A stretch of DNA of 64,000 nt, from assembly GCF_000969645.2 (NCBI RefSeq), contig NZ_CP014222.1:248001-312000 (forward strand), read 5' to 3'. Every line of letters starts with the position of its first letter. Position 1 is the stretch's first letter. A model generated the notes under the pieces. The model did no database searches and was not told the DNA's origin. It saw only the letters and a program-made list of their open reading frames with translations. The translations under genes were made by a program, and so were the position numbers. Positions 51,951 to 61,172 of the stretch are shown here, one piece after another. The DNA comes from Janthinobacterium sp. B9-8 (GTDB lineage Bacteria; Pseudomonadota; Gammaproteobacteria; Burkholderiales; Chitinibacteraceae).

Positions 51951-52994
51951 TTACGCCCCCAAATCCAAAATCAATTGCCTTGCACATTCGCTTAAATCAC
52001 TCGATGGATCAATGACGAGAGGCCTTGCATCGCTTAGCCTCAGGTAATTGCTTTGGCTGCTGCGTTTGTAGGCGGGGTCGTAGTGTTTGCTGATTAGCTC
52101 GCCAAATAGTTCGGCTTTTTTTCCTTGATCGATCAGCTCGTTCCATTGGGCTAACACTACTTTGCCGTGCATTTCGACTAGGCGGCTTAATTTGGTTTTA
52201 AAGCTAAGCGGGTCGTCAAATAGGTTGGCGTAGTCGTCGCATAAAAAGCGGATTCGGTCTTCAAAGCTGGCCTGCACCAAGATGCAATCGGCGGCGCGAA
52301 TGGCGAGCATCAGGCTGGCGGGCAGATGCACCAAGCCGATGCGTTTGCTTTCGGCTTCAACAAACACTGGGCGGCTTGGGTCAAATTGAGAGAGTTGGTG
52401 GATGAGCTGGCTATCAAAGCTTTTTTGCGAAGGCTGCGGTGCGGCAGGGCTGGCACCGAGTACCGAGCCACGATGCTTTGCAAGGCCTTCTAAATCCAGT
52501 GTTTGTGCTCCGGTCCGCTCTAGTGCATTGAGTAAGCGTGTTTTGCCACAGCCAGTGTGGCCGGCCAAAACAATAAAGCGCGATACGGCGGGGATGGCGT
52601 CTAGCTTGACTAAAATATCACCACGATAAGTCTTGTAGCCGCCTTGTAATTGCCGTGCTTTCCAGCCGATTAGATTAAACCAAGTGGTCATCGATCCAGA
52701 GCGCTTGCCGCCACGCCAGCAGTAAATCAGCGGCTTCCAGTTCTTCGGCTTGTCTTTAAAAGTGGTGGCAAGGTGAATGCCGAGGTTTTTGGCGACCAGA
52801 CCCGCGCCTAATTTAGTGGCGGCAAAGGGATCTTGTTTATACAGCGTACCAACGATGACGCGCTCTTCATTGCTGAGTACGGGCGCGTTGATCGCGCCGG
52901 GAATATGGTCATCGGCAAATTCAAGTGGAGTGCGTACATCGATCACCTCATCAAAGGTGGAGAGGTCTGCTAAGGTCGCCAATAAATTTTTCAC
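51951..52994 (-). CDS. selU: tRNA 2-selenouridine synthase
   Basis: 347 residues (also called MnmH or YbbB). A rhodanese domain (about 1-125) has the catalytic Cys in IYCWRGGKRSG; a P-loop domain follows with AGHTGCGKTRL (about 143). It replaces the sulfur of 2-thiouridine at the wobble position of tRNA-Lys/Glu/Gln with selenium, via a geranylated intermediate, using selenophosphate. The divergent neighbour is selD, which makes the selenophosphate; 151 bp separate the starts, so a shared control region is likely. Confidence 0.96.
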   Translation of the reverse strand: MKNLLATLADLSTFDEVIDVRTPLEFADDHIPGAINAPVLSNEERVIVGTLYKQDPFAATKLGAGLVAKNLGIHLATTFKDKPKNWKPLIYCWRGGKRSGSMTTWFNLIGWKARQLQGGYKTYRGDILVKLDAIPAVSRFIVLAGHTGCGKTRLLNALERTGAQTLDLEGLAKHRGSVLGASPAAPQPSQKSFDSQLIHQLSQFDPSRPVFVEAESKRIGLVHLPASLMLAIRAADCILVQASFEDRIRFLCDDYANLFDDPLSFKTKLSRLVEMHGKVVLAQWNELIDQGKKAELFGELISKHYDPAYKRSSQSNYLRLSDARPLVIDPSSDLSECARQLILDLGA

Positions 52995-53145
52995 TTCATT
53001 TCACTATATGCACTTGATTGGTGTAATTGTCCCACGGCAGTGCAATGGTCGTGGAAAAATTCACTCATTTTGCAAGTATCCTGCGCTCGTCAAAGCGGAG
53101 TCAGGCTGCTAAGGTGGGCAATAAATATTTAATCAGGATGATGTC

Positions 53146-54183
53146 ATGAGCACAAAGTTAACTTCTTTATCTCACGGTGGTGGTTGCGGTTGTAAAATCG
53201 CCCCGGCCGTTTTATCAGAAATGCTATCTAAGTTACCAACTGCAGCCTTATTCCCTAAGCTCTTGGTTGGCACTGAAACAGCTGACGATGCCGCTGTTTA
53301 TTGGTTGAATGATGAACAAGCACTGGTTGCCACCACCGATTTCTTTATGCCGATTGTGGATGACGCCTTTGATTTTGGCCGTATCGCAGCCACCAATGCG
53401 ATTTCCGATATTTACGCCATGGGCGGCACGCCGATTATGGCTTTGGCGGTTGTCGGCATGCCAGTCAATCTGCTACCGATCGAAGATATTCAGCAAATTT
53501 TGGCGGGTGGTGCTGCAGTCTGTGCCGAGGCGGGGATTCCGATTGCGGGTGGGCATTCAATCGACGCACCCGAGCCTATCTATGGGCTCGTGGCGATGGG
53601 CTTGGTTCATCCAAAACAGCTTAAAAAAAATAGCGATGCCAAGGCTGGCGATGTGCTGATCTTAGGCAAGCCGCTAGGGATAGGTATCTTGGGTACGGCC
53701 ATGAAAAAAGGCCTGCTGGATGATGCAGGCTATAAGCAGCTGATTGATACCACCACGCAACTTAATAAGGTCGGCAGCGATTTGGCTAAACTGGCCGGCG
53801 TGCATGCGCTGACCGACGTAACGGGCTTTGGCCTACTTGGCCATCTATTGGAAGTTTGCCGTGGGGCTAAGCTGACTGCGAATGTGGCTGCGAATGATTT
53901 GCCGCTACTCTCTGCCGCTGTGGGCTTTGCCCAGCAAGGCATAGGCCCCGGCGCAATCGAGCGCAATTTAGCTAGCTTTGGGCAAGACGTTGATTTCGCC
54001 GAGCAAGTGCCAGAATGGCAGCAGCGCATCATGGCCGACGCGCAAACCTCTGGCGGCCTGCTGGTGGCTTGCTCTGCTGAAACCGTTGATGAAGTGATGA
54101 CGCTATTTAAGGCACAAGGCTTTGCACAGGCGGCGGTGATTGGGCAACTTGCCGAGGGCGAGGCGAGGGTGTTGGTGGCTTAG
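53146..54183 (+). CDS. selD: Selenide, water dikinase
   Basis: 345 residues. It makes selenophosphate from selenide and ATP. The N-terminal active-site loop GGGCGCKI gives Cys14, Cys16 and Lys17, matching the Cys and Lys of the E. coli enzyme; it is a Cys form, not a selenocysteine form. The GGHSIDAPEPIYG and TDVTGFGLLGHL motifs of the AIRS-type ATP site are intact. Divergent from selU, its partner. No selA, selB or selenocysteine tRNA is in the window. Confidence 0.97.
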   Translation: MSTKLTSLSHGGGCGCKIAPAVLSEMLSKLPTAALFPKLLVGTETADDAAVYWLNDEQALVATTDFFMPIVDDAFDFGRIAATNAISDIYAMGGTPIMALAVVGMPVNLLPIEDIQQILAGGAAVCAEAGIPIAGGHSIDAPEPIYGLVAMGLVHPKQLKKNSDAKAGDVLILGKPLGIGILGTAMKKGLLDDAGYKQLIDTTTQLNKVGSDLAKLAGVHALTDVTGFGLLGHLLEVCRGAKLTANVAANDLPLLSAAVGFAQQGIGPGAIERNLASFGQDVDFAEQVPEWQQRIMADAQTSGGLLVACSAETVDEVMTLFKAQGFAQAAVIGQLAEGEARVLVA

Positions 54184-54212
54184 GTTTCAATTATTTGAAC
54201 AAAACCTAAATC

Positions 54213-54258
54213 TTGAACCACAGAGAGCACAGAGGACACGGAGTTACACGGAGAAAAC
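54213..54258 (+). repeat. CACAGAG-type intergenic repeat, copy 3
   Basis: TTGAACCACAGAGAGCACAG then AGGACACGGAGTTACACGGAG, the closest relative of the copy at 30551, in opposite orientation. Confidence 0.75.
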
Positions 54259-54329
54259 CAAGAGAATAATCAGTTTTTTTATGGGTATCTGCTTTTAGCT
54301 TCCCTCCCTTTAGTGGAGAGGGGGGGCTA

Positions 54330-54654
54330 TGTGCTAACCAAATTGTTTTTTCATTAGCGAACAGCGAAAAAACATAACAACCATGCTATTTGCATGGGGC
54401 TTTTTAAAGTCCCCTTGAAACACGCCGGAGCGAGGAACAAGCGGGGCGGGGTTTCGGCCAGGGAAGGAGGATCCAGCCAATCCCGCCTGCCGCCGCCTCG
54501 ATTGGACCACAGCAGGGGCTTTCGTGGTTTTGAGTTTGTCGCTTGGCTTCGTTTCTTGGCGAAGCAAGAAAGGAAGGCCCCGCGGTGGCTAACCGCTCCA
54601 AAATCAACGTGCCGAAGGCACTAAAAAGGTCTTTTTGACTTTGGTTAGCGCACA
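54330..54654. repeat. Non-coding element bracketed by inverted repeats
   Basis: TGTGCTAACCAAA at 54330-54342 faces TTTGGTTAGCGCACA at 54640-54654 (two extra bases). A GC-rich core lies between. It may be a family of dispersed intergenic elements. Confidence 0.45.
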
Positions 54655-54801
54655 TGGGGAGAGGGCGCGAGGGTTAGTTGGCGCTTGTAAGTAGCGTATT
54701 CCACCCATGTAATCAAGCCCCTTTAAATGGTTGTTTTTCATGCCCTTTTCATGTCAGCTTCACGCATAATACGAGCAGTTAATCAACGGGGGAGGATGGC
54801 T

Positions 54802-56118
54802 ATGACTGTATTGCAGCGCATCGTAATAGTTGGGGGAGGGGCTGGCGGTTTGGAGCTGGCAGTGAAGCTGGGTGAAAAGCTGGGCCGTAAGGGCAAGGCA
54901 CATATAACCTTGATCGACGCGGCGCGCACTCATATCTGGAAGCCACTCTTGCATCAGGTGGCGGCGGGAACTTTAGATAGCCATGCCGACGAGCTGGAAT
55001 ATATCGCGCTGGCCCGCTGGCATCATTTTGATTTTCGCCTAGGCCGTATGACGGGGCTGGATAGAGAAGCTAAGCAAGTGGTGTTGGCCCCAACCCTTGA
55101 TGAGGAAGACGGTAGCGAGCTAGTGCCCGAGCAAACCATTACTTACGATGCGCTGGTTATGGCGCTGGGCAGCCAGACCAATGATTTTGGCACGCCTGGC
55201 GTGGCAAACCACGCCATTATGCTCGATACCCCAGAGGCCGCAGAGCGCTTCAATAAACGCTTTATCAATAGCTGCTTACGTGCGCAGGCAAGGCGTAAAC
55301 AAGCGGGTGAGGGGCGCTTTACCGTTACCATTATCGGCGGCGGGGCCACAGGGGTAGAGCTATCTGCCGAGCTGCATATGGCTACGCGCATTATGAGTAG
55401 CTTCGGTTTTGCCAATATCCACCCTGAGCATGATTTAAAAATTGTGATTGTCGATGCAGCTCCAAGGCTGCTTTCTGCCCTGCCGGAGCGCTTATCCAAT
55501 GCTGTGGCGCTTGAGCTGCGCAAAATGGCGGTAGAGATTCACGCGAATGAGCGAGTGGTCGATGTATCGGCCTCGGGCGTCAAAATGGCTTCGGGCAAGT
55601 TTATTCCCAGCGATTTGGTGGTGTGGGCAGCGGGGATTAAAGCTGCGGATTTCCTCAAAGATATCGGCGGTTTAGAAAGCAATCGTCTTAATCAGCTGGT
55701 GGTCAGCCGTACATTACAAACCTCGCGCGACCCTAGCATTTTTGCACTGGGCGATTGCGCTGCTTGTCCGCTCGGCGATACAGGGGCTACTGTGCCACCC
55801 CGCGCACAATCCGCACACCAGCAGGCGATGTTGCTGGCGAAAAGTATTCCTCTGTATTTGGCGGGCAAAACTCTGCCAGAGTTTAAATATCAGGATTACG
55901 GCTCGCTGGTGTCCTTGGGTGAATACAGTACGGTAGGCAGCTTAATGGGCGGCATTGCCCGTGGCAGCTTATTTATCGAGGGCCAGTTCGCCAAAATGAT
56001 GTATTGGTCACTGTATAAAAAACACCAAGTGGCGGTGAATGGCTGGTTTAAAACCTGGCTGGCTACATGGGGCGAATATATCGACCGTGTGAGCAAGCCC
56101 AGAATTAAGCTGCATTAA
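54802..56118 (+). CDS. ndh: Type II NADH dehydrogenase
   Basis: 438 residues from ATG 54802, with GGGAGG six bases upstream; a frame open to 54727 is not needed. Single-subunit, non-proton-pumping NADH:quinone oxidoreductase on the inner membrane. The FAD motif is VGGGAGGLELAVKLG (about 8-22), the NAD motif IIGGGATGVELSAELHM (about 182-198), FAD end ALGDCAACP (about 318), and YQDYGSLVSLGEYSTVG with the C-terminal amphipathic helices KMMYWSLYKKHQ that dock to the membrane. Single gene. Confidence 0.95.
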   Translation: MTVLQRIVIVGGGAGGLELAVKLGEKLGRKGKAHITLIDAARTHIWKPLLHQVAAGTLDSHADELEYIALARWHHFDFRLGRMTGLDREAKQVVLAPTLDEEDGSELVPEQTITYDALVMALGSQTNDFGTPGVANHAIMLDTPEAAERFNKRFINSCLRAQARRKQAGEGRFTVTIIGGGATGVELSAELHMATRIMSSFGFANIHPEHDLKIVIVDAAPRLLSALPERLSNAVALELRKMAVEIHANERVVDVSASGVKMASGKFIPSDLVVWAAGIKAADFLKDIGGLESNRLNQLVVSRTLQTSRDPSIFALGDCAACPLGDTGATVPPRAQSAHQQAMLLAKSIPLYLAGKTLPEFKYQDYGSLVSLGEYSTVGSLMGGIARGSLFIEGQFAKMMYWSLYKKHQVAVNGWFKTWLATWGEYIDRVSKPRIKLH

Positions 56119-56135
56119 GGGTAAGAGCCTTAAAC

Positions 56136-56241
56136 CTGTAGACACAGAGACCGGTGAGGACACGAAGAACACAGAGAAAAAACAAAGAAGTCTTGGTTTT
56201 CTCTGTGTGCTCTGTGTTCTTCCTGATCTCTGTGTCTACAG
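56136..56241. repeat. CACAGAG-type repeat, copy 4, long hairpin after ndh
   Basis: Outer 15-bp perfect arms CTGTAGACACAGAGA (56136-56150) and TCTCTGTGTCTACAG (56227-56241), with further CACAGAG pairs inside, and ATCTTTTTT after. It could end the ndh transcript. Confidence 0.75.
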
Positions 56242-56327
56242 ATCTTTTTTAGGAGGAGGAATATACGGATATTTGCCAAGCCTTGCCCTACTGTCCAAAA
56301 TACGTCTTTTGTCTGTAGTTACCCGCC

Positions 56328-57113
56328 ATGAAATCAATCCGCCATCAAGCCTTGCTCGCGCTGCAAATGGCCAATCACCAAGATAAAGTCGCCCTTGTGC
56401 GTGCTATCGAAGACCAGCATCCACTGGCCAGTGATGAGCTGATCGTTAGCACCGAACAAACGCCAGGCTTGAGCGATCGCCCGCTTTTAGTGCCGCCTAT
56501 GGATGTGCCGCGCCGCAAAATCAGCACACCTGAAGGCCATGCTGCCTTGGTACATGCCTTGGCGCATATCGAATTTAATGCGATTAATTTGGCACTCGAT
56601 ATTCTTTGGCGCTTTGCTGGCCAGCCCGAAGACTTTTATCGTGACTGGCTAAAAGTAGCCCGTGAAGAGGCCTATCATTTTGTGCTCTTGCAAGATCATC
56701 TGCTGACGCTGGGTTACGCCTATGGCGATTTCACGGCGCATAACGGCCTATGGGATATGGCAGAAAGAACCAAGGATGATTTGCTGGCAAGGCTGGCGCT
56801 GGTTCCCCGAACTCTGGAAGCGCGTGGCTTGGATGTCACTCCGCAAATTCGTGACCGGCTTAGGCATCGAGGCGACAAGGCAGGTGCTGCGATTCTGGAT
56901 ATTATCTTGAGAGATGAAGTGGGTCATGTGGCGATTGGCAATCGCTGGTATAAGGCGCTGTGTGAAGAGCGGGGTTTAGAAACGATTGCAGCCTACGAGC
57001 AGTTGGCCTTGCAATATCAGGCAGCCAAGCAGCGCGGGCCGTTTAATTTAGAAGCGCGTAGGGCAGCTGGGTTTAGTGAGGAAGAGCTGGCGGCATTACA
57101 ACAGCTGGATTAG
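56328..57113 (+). CDS. DUF455 ferritin-like protein
   Basis: 261 residues of the DUF455 family, which has a ferritin-like four-helix core similar to MiaE. Possible di-iron ligands are visible in HALAHIEFNAINLALD (about 76-91), AREEAYHFVLL (about 111-121) and RDEVGHVAIGN (about 199-209). Its reaction is unknown. The ribosome site is weak. The gene ends four bases into the convergent small membrane protein gene. Confidence 0.85.
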   Translation: MKSIRHQALLALQMANHQDKVALVRAIEDQHPLASDELIVSTEQTPGLSDRPLLVPPMDVPRRKISTPEGHAALVHALAHIEFNAINLALDILWRFAGQPEDFYRDWLKVAREEAYHFVLLQDHLLTLGYAYGDFTAHNGLWDMAERTKDDLLARLALVPRTLEARGLDVTPQIRDRLRHRGDKAGAAILDIILRDEVGHVAIGNRWYKALCEERGLETIAAYEQLALQYQAAKQRGPFNLEARRAAGFSEEELAALQQLD

Positions 57114-57559
57114 TGCTTGGGTTTTTGGCTAATCGGTGGAGCGGCCGGCGGTGGGGCTGCTGCAGCTTTGGGGCGGCGTAGTTTAGAAAATAGCTTTTTA
57201 ATATCGAAAGCTCCCGTTGCCACCACACCAAGCCCACCCGCAATCATTAAGACATACCACAAGATCAGCGTGCTGCCTGTAGGCTGCATCAGGGTGCTGG
57301 CATAGAGCATTAATTCGGCAGCTGCGGCGGCGGCCAGTAAGAGTAATAAGCTGGATAAAAATAAAGACAGCAGGCGTAGTTTGGCAAAACTTGGGGTTAC
57401 CAGCAGCAAAATATAGCCGCCAATACTAAAAGCAGGAAACAGCAGCCACAGCCCTATTCCAGGCGTGATTTCTATAATGCCGAGGGGGGCAATCAGTAAG
57501 AGGCAGCCAGCCAATAAGCCCAGCACAATCAGCAAACTACCAAAAAATAGTAATGCCAT
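57110..57559 (-). CDS. Small inner-membrane protein of unknown function
   Basis: 149 residues with four hydrophobic helices (about 4-25, 32-54, 62-85, 97-115), then a basic, Pro/Ala-rich cytoplasmic tail (KLRRPKAAAAPPPAAPP). No family is recognisable. It overlaps the convergent DUF455 gene by four bases at the 3' end. Confidence 0.72.
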   Translation of the reverse strand: MALLFFGSLLIVLGLLAGCLLLIAPLGIIEITPGIGLWLLFPAFSIGGYILLLVTPSFAKLRLLSLFLSSLLLLLAAAAAAELMLYASTLMQPTGSTLILWYVLMIAGGLGVVATGAFDIKKLFSKLRRPKAAAAPPPAAPPISQKPKH

Positions 57560-57670
57560 CGAACTATTCCCCTGCAGATTAATATAGTGATTAAGCTTTT
57601 AATGAGCGTATATGCATTAAGTTAGGCATGTGTCATGTAGCCTGCCAGTCATTTGTAAGCATTGCATCTA

Positions 57671-57732
57671 TCGTAGGGCGGGTGAAACCCGCGAGCGATG
57701 CTGAAAAATATGCGGGTTTCATCCGCGCTACG
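57671..57732. repeat. Palindromic intergenic repeat TCGTAGGGCGGGTGAAACCCGCG, copy 2
   Basis: Nearly identical to the copy at 46663, with a less perfect right arm (GCGGGTTTCATCCGCGCTACG). Confidence 0.8.
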
Positions 57733-57845
57733 CAGTGATTTTTTCTGACATGGACTTATCTTGGCGTCTATCAAGCTTTTGTAGATACTCGTACTTACTT
57801 CGTCTTTATAGACTAAGCGCTAGCTTCACATACTTTTCATCCATG

Positions 57846-57891
57846 CAATAAGGGCGATTAAAACTTTGCCGAGTTTTAATCGCCCTTATTG
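57846..57891. terminator. 20-bp perfect stem, probable terminator of the peptide-binding protein gene
   Basis: Arms 57846-57865 and 57872-57891 (CAATAAGGGCGATTAAAACT and its complement), six-base loop. There is no strong T tract, so efficiency is uncertain. Confidence 0.65.
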
Positions 57892-57904
57892 ATGCCAACA
57901 GAGT

Positions 57905-59479
57905 TTATTTCACAATTACATTACTAAAGTCTTGGCGGCTAAATGGGTTGATTTTATAGCCACTGATATTGGGTTTAGTCAGCACAGCAGCAATAGGATG
58001 GGCTAATGGAATCCACAATGCCTGATCATGAATGATTTTTTGCGCGGTTTCATAAAGCCTAGCCCTTGCGGCCTGATCCGCTATTTTTTTGCCATTCGTA
58101 ATGAGCTTATCCAGCTGCGGGTCGCAGTAGCGGGCAAAGTTCAGCCCAGATTCAACGGATGAGCAAGCAAATTGCGGTGTTAAGAAATTATCCGGATCGC
58201 CATTGTCGCCACTCCAGCCCATAAATAAGAGATCGTGCTCACCAGCCTTGGCGCGTTTAATCAGCTCGCCCCATTCAATCATTTTTAGCTCGGCTTTAAC
58301 GCCGATTTTGGCTAAGTCGGCTTGCAGTAATTCCCCGCCAGCTCGTGGATTGGGATTAAGCGTGCTCCCCGCAGGGCGTATCCAGATGGTGGTGGAAAAA
58401 CCATTGGGAAAACCTGCTTCCGCCAGCAATTGCTTGGCTTTGGTTGGGTCGTATTTGTAGTCTTCTAAGTTGATATAGCTCCAGGTATTGGGCGGGTAGG
58501 GGCCGTCTGCGGCGGTGGCTGTACCGTCAAATACCTGCTTTAGATAGGCTTTTTTATCAAAGGCATAATTAAGTGCCTGGCGCACTTTTACATTATCAAA
58601 GGGTTTATGCTGGCTATTAAAAGCAATAAAGGCGGTAGAGAAAGCCGGTGTTTCTATCACTTGAATGCTTTTATCTTGTCTTGCCGCTAATACATCCTGT
58701 GGCTTGGGTGATAGCGCAATCTGGCATTCACCTGCTTTTAATTTCTGCACTCGGATCGTGGCATCGGGTGTGATTGCATAAATCAGCTTGTCAATTTTAG
58801 CTGCATTGCCAAAGTAATTGGGGGATGCATCAAAGCGAATCGTGCTGTCTTTTTGATAGCTTTTTAATACAAAAGGCCCTGTGCCGATTGGTTTCGTATT
58901 TAAATCACCGGTTTTACCTACGGCCAATAATTGATTGGCATATTCGGCCGAGTAAATCGAGGCAAAGCCCATGGTGAGCAGGGCAGAGAAAGTGGCTTCG
59001 GGGGCATTTAATTCAAAGCGCACCGTTTGCGCGTCTATTTTTTTAACGGCTTTGATATGCTTAGGTAATTGAAAGGTCTGCGCGTGCGGATAGCCATTGG
59101 CGGCGCTTTTATGCCAAGGGTGGTTGCTATCCAGCATCCGGTTAAAGGTAAACACTACATCGTCAGCATTCAGTGAGCGGGTGGGTTTAAAGTAATCGGT
59201 GCTATGAAAAACGACATTCTTTTTTAAGGTAAAGGTATAGCTCAGTCCATCCGGGCTGATTTCCCATTTCTCGGCAAGGCTAGGTACCAACTTGCCGGTA
59301 GCGGCGTCATAATCGATTAGGCGATTAAATAAGACGTCGGCAGAAGCATTGGTGGTGGTCAGCGAATTATATTGCACAACATCAAAGCCATCCGGGCTGG
59401 CTTCGGTGCATACCGTAAGCGGCTTGGCTTCTACGGTAACAGCCCAGAGTAAAACAAAAAGCGACGAAATCAGGCGCAT
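57905..59479 (-). CDS. Periplasmic dipeptide/oligopeptide-binding protein, family 5
   Basis: 524 residues with a Sec signal (LFVLLWAVTVEA, about 1-18). The SBP_bac_5 fold is shown by LTVCTEASPDGFDVVQYNS, the family signature LAEKWEISPDGLSYTFTLKKNVVFHST (about 66-92), KVRQALNYAFDKKAY (about 301), and LFMGWSGDNGDPDNFLTPQFAC. The pattern resembles DppA, which binds dipeptides or heme. No permease or ATPase genes (dppBCDF) adjoin, so it would rely on a distant transporter. Confidence 0.93.
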   Translation of the reverse strand: MRLISSLFVLLWAVTVEAKPLTVCTEASPDGFDVVQYNSLTTTNASADVLFNRLIDYDAATGKLVPSLAEKWEISPDGLSYTFTLKKNVVFHSTDYFKPTRSLNADDVVFTFNRMLDSNHPWHKSAANGYPHAQTFQLPKHIKAVKKIDAQTVRFELNAPEATFSALLTMGFASIYSAEYANQLLAVGKTGDLNTKPIGTGPFVLKSYQKDSTIRFDASPNYFGNAAKIDKLIYAITPDATIRVQKLKAGECQIALSPKPQDVLAARQDKSIQVIETPAFSTAFIAFNSQHKPFDNVKVRQALNYAFDKKAYLKQVFDGTATAADGPYPPNTWSYINLEDYKYDPTKAKQLLAEAGFPNGFSTTIWIRPAGSTLNPNPRAGGELLQADLAKIGVKAELKMIEWGELIKRAKAGEHDLLFMGWSGDNGDPDNFLTPQFACSSVESGLNFARYCDPQLDKLITNGKKIADQAARARLYETAQKIIHDQALWIPLAHPIAAVLTKPNISGYKINPFSRQDFSNVIVK

Positions 59480-59768
59480 GGCAGATTCTCGATGTGTTGC
59501 GATGCTTAGATAATACCGTGCTATTTATGGTTTAAAAACGACTCTTTTTGCATATTATTATGATTTTTTTGTTTTGTATTACACATTGCTTTCTTTTCTT
59601 GTGATGAATTTGCGCTTAGCAGAGGTGATTGGGTAAAGCGTGCGACAGTTTTTTTTAAAACACACGCTCTGTGTACGAGTAAATCCTCATCTTAGTGGCC
59701 TGTTTTTTGCCGCCAGTCTTACTTCACAAGGTTTATAATCTGCGTTTTTCCTTTGCAATGGTTGTGTC

Positions 59769-60842
59769 ATGACTCGCCCGATTCGTGCTGTGATTCATAC
59801 TGCGGCACTTGCAGCCAATTATGCGCATGCAAAAGCATGTGCGCCGAGCAGTAAAGTCTTTGCTGTTATTAAGGCCAATGCTTATGGCCATGGTATTGCA
59901 AATATGGTGGCTGCCCTGCCCGATGCTGATGCCTTTGCTACTTTAGAAATGCCATCAGCACTTGCCTTAAGAGAGTTGGGAGTAAAGCAGCCCATTTTAT
60001 TATTGGAAGGGGTTTTTTCTGCAGCAGAGTTGCAGCTTTGTGCAAATCATGAATTTTGGCTGTCGGTGCATGATGAGCGTGGCATTCATTGGTTAGAAAG
60101 CACGGATCTTAGCCGCTCGGTGCATATTTTTCTGAAGCTTAATACCGGCATGAACCGCCTGGGCTTTCCTGCCGAAGCCGCTTCTGCTTTAGTTGGGCGC
60201 CTTAAGCAGTGCAGCAATGTAGCCAGCATCACCCTGATGGCGCATTTTGCCACCGCTGATGATCCTGAGCAGGGCGTGGCAGCACAATGTGCACGTTTTG
60301 ATGCCGCCTGTGCTGATTTGAATTTGCCGGTGACTTTGGCGAATTCGGCGGCATTATTGGCTTATCCAGAAACCCATAGGCAATGGGTACGGCCTGGCAT
60401 CTCTTTATATGGTTCTTCCCCTTTTAGTGACAAGAGTGCGGCAGAGCTGGGCTTGCAAGCAGCCATGACTTTAAGCGCTGAAGTGATCGGGGTGCAGGAG
60501 CTTAAAGCGGGAGATACCGTTGGGTATGGGGCAGGCTTTGTTGCGGCTAGGTCGATGCGGATAGGAATTGTGGCTTGTGGTTATGCCGATGGTTACCCTC
60601 GTCACGCGCCTACCGGCACACCTGTGTTGCTTAATGGCGTGCGAAGTCGACTGATTGGCCGCGTCTCTATGGATATGCTGGCGGTCGATTTAAGTGATCA
60701 ACCAGAGGCAGGTCTGGGTAGCGAGGTAGAGTTGTGGGGTAAAAACGTGTCTATCGACGAAGTCGCGAGCGCAGCAGGCACGATTGGCTATGAATTGATG
60801 TGTGCGGTTGCGGCCCGTGTGCAGGTGTTTGTTGAGTTTTAA
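59769..60842 (+). CDS. alr: Alanine racemase
   Basis: 357 residues. It makes D-alanine for peptidoglycan. The PLP Lys is Lys35 in VIKANAYGHG, and the second catalytic base Tyr lies in TVGYGAGF (about 256). The C-terminal beta domain has SRLIGRVSMDMLAVDL. The start ATG is not preceded by a clear ribosome site. A terminator follows. Confidence 0.96.
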   Translation: MTRPIRAVIHTAALAANYAHAKACAPSSKVFAVIKANAYGHGIANMVAALPDADAFATLEMPSALALRELGVKQPILLLEGVFSAAELQLCANHEFWLSVHDERGIHWLESTDLSRSVHIFLKLNTGMNRLGFPAEAASALVGRLKQCSNVASITLMAHFATADDPEQGVAAQCARFDAACADLNLPVTLANSAALLAYPETHRQWVRPGISLYGSSPFSDKSAAELGLQAAMTLSAEVIGVQELKAGDTVGYGAGFVAARSMRIGIVACGYADGYPRHAPTGTPVLLNGVRSRLIGRVSMDMLAVDLSDQPEAGLGSEVELWGKNVSIDEVASAAGTIGYELMCAVAARVQVFVEF

Positions 60843-61172
60843 ATAGTCTATCAATAACAATTCGATAAGAAAGCGCAAAACAGTCCCTATATGTGCTGCT
60901 GTTTTGCGTTTTTTTTTGTTGGTTTGTTTTTGCTAAGGTGTATTTTTTGAAGACGCTTTTATGCAGATAAAGAGCCTGTTCTGGGCGCTGGAATAAGTGT
61001 TTGGAGTGGCGCGTTTAAAACATATACTATTTGTTGATGATGTTTATGCCTAAACAGCATAACAATTCATGAATAAATAATGACTTAAACTGTTTTCTCG
61101 CTCGAAAAGATGGTCGGGTTTCATTACAATGATCCTTCCTTTTAAAACCTACCCAAGCAGCAGGTTTGATCC
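60843..61172. other. Intergenic region between alr and lysC
   Basis: It contains the alr terminator (60874-60917) and then 250 bases leading to lysC. No gene, riboswitch-like lysine element or clear promoter is recognised. Confidence 0.6.
60874..60917 (+). terminator. Terminator after alr
   Basis: CGCAAAACAG / CTGTTTTGCG stem followed by nine T. Confidence 0.9.

Larger units (their letters stand above)
54184..54801. other. Long intergenic region with CACAGAG repeat and a bracketed non-coding element
   Basis: It holds a CACAGAG repeat copy (54213-54258) and a 325-bp stretch between inverted copies of TAACCAAA-containing sequence (54330-54654). Frames here, such as 54394-54624, have a composition of Arg, Pro, Ser and Lys unlike the real genes and are not called. 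Confidence 0.7.
57560..57904. other. Intergenic region with palindromic repeat and hairpin
   Basis: No gene is supported. It holds the second TCGTAGGGCGGG palindrome (57671-57732) and a 20-bp perfect stem (57846-57891). Confidence 0.75.

Noticed and set aside
54394..54624. Overlapping small frames on both strands in the selD-ndh gap
   Set aside because: They arise in a GC-rich non-coding element bounded by inverted repeats and have no ribosome site or plausible protein composition.
60843..61172. A lysine riboswitch before lysC
   Set aside because: No long conserved helical junction could be recognised in the 330 bases.
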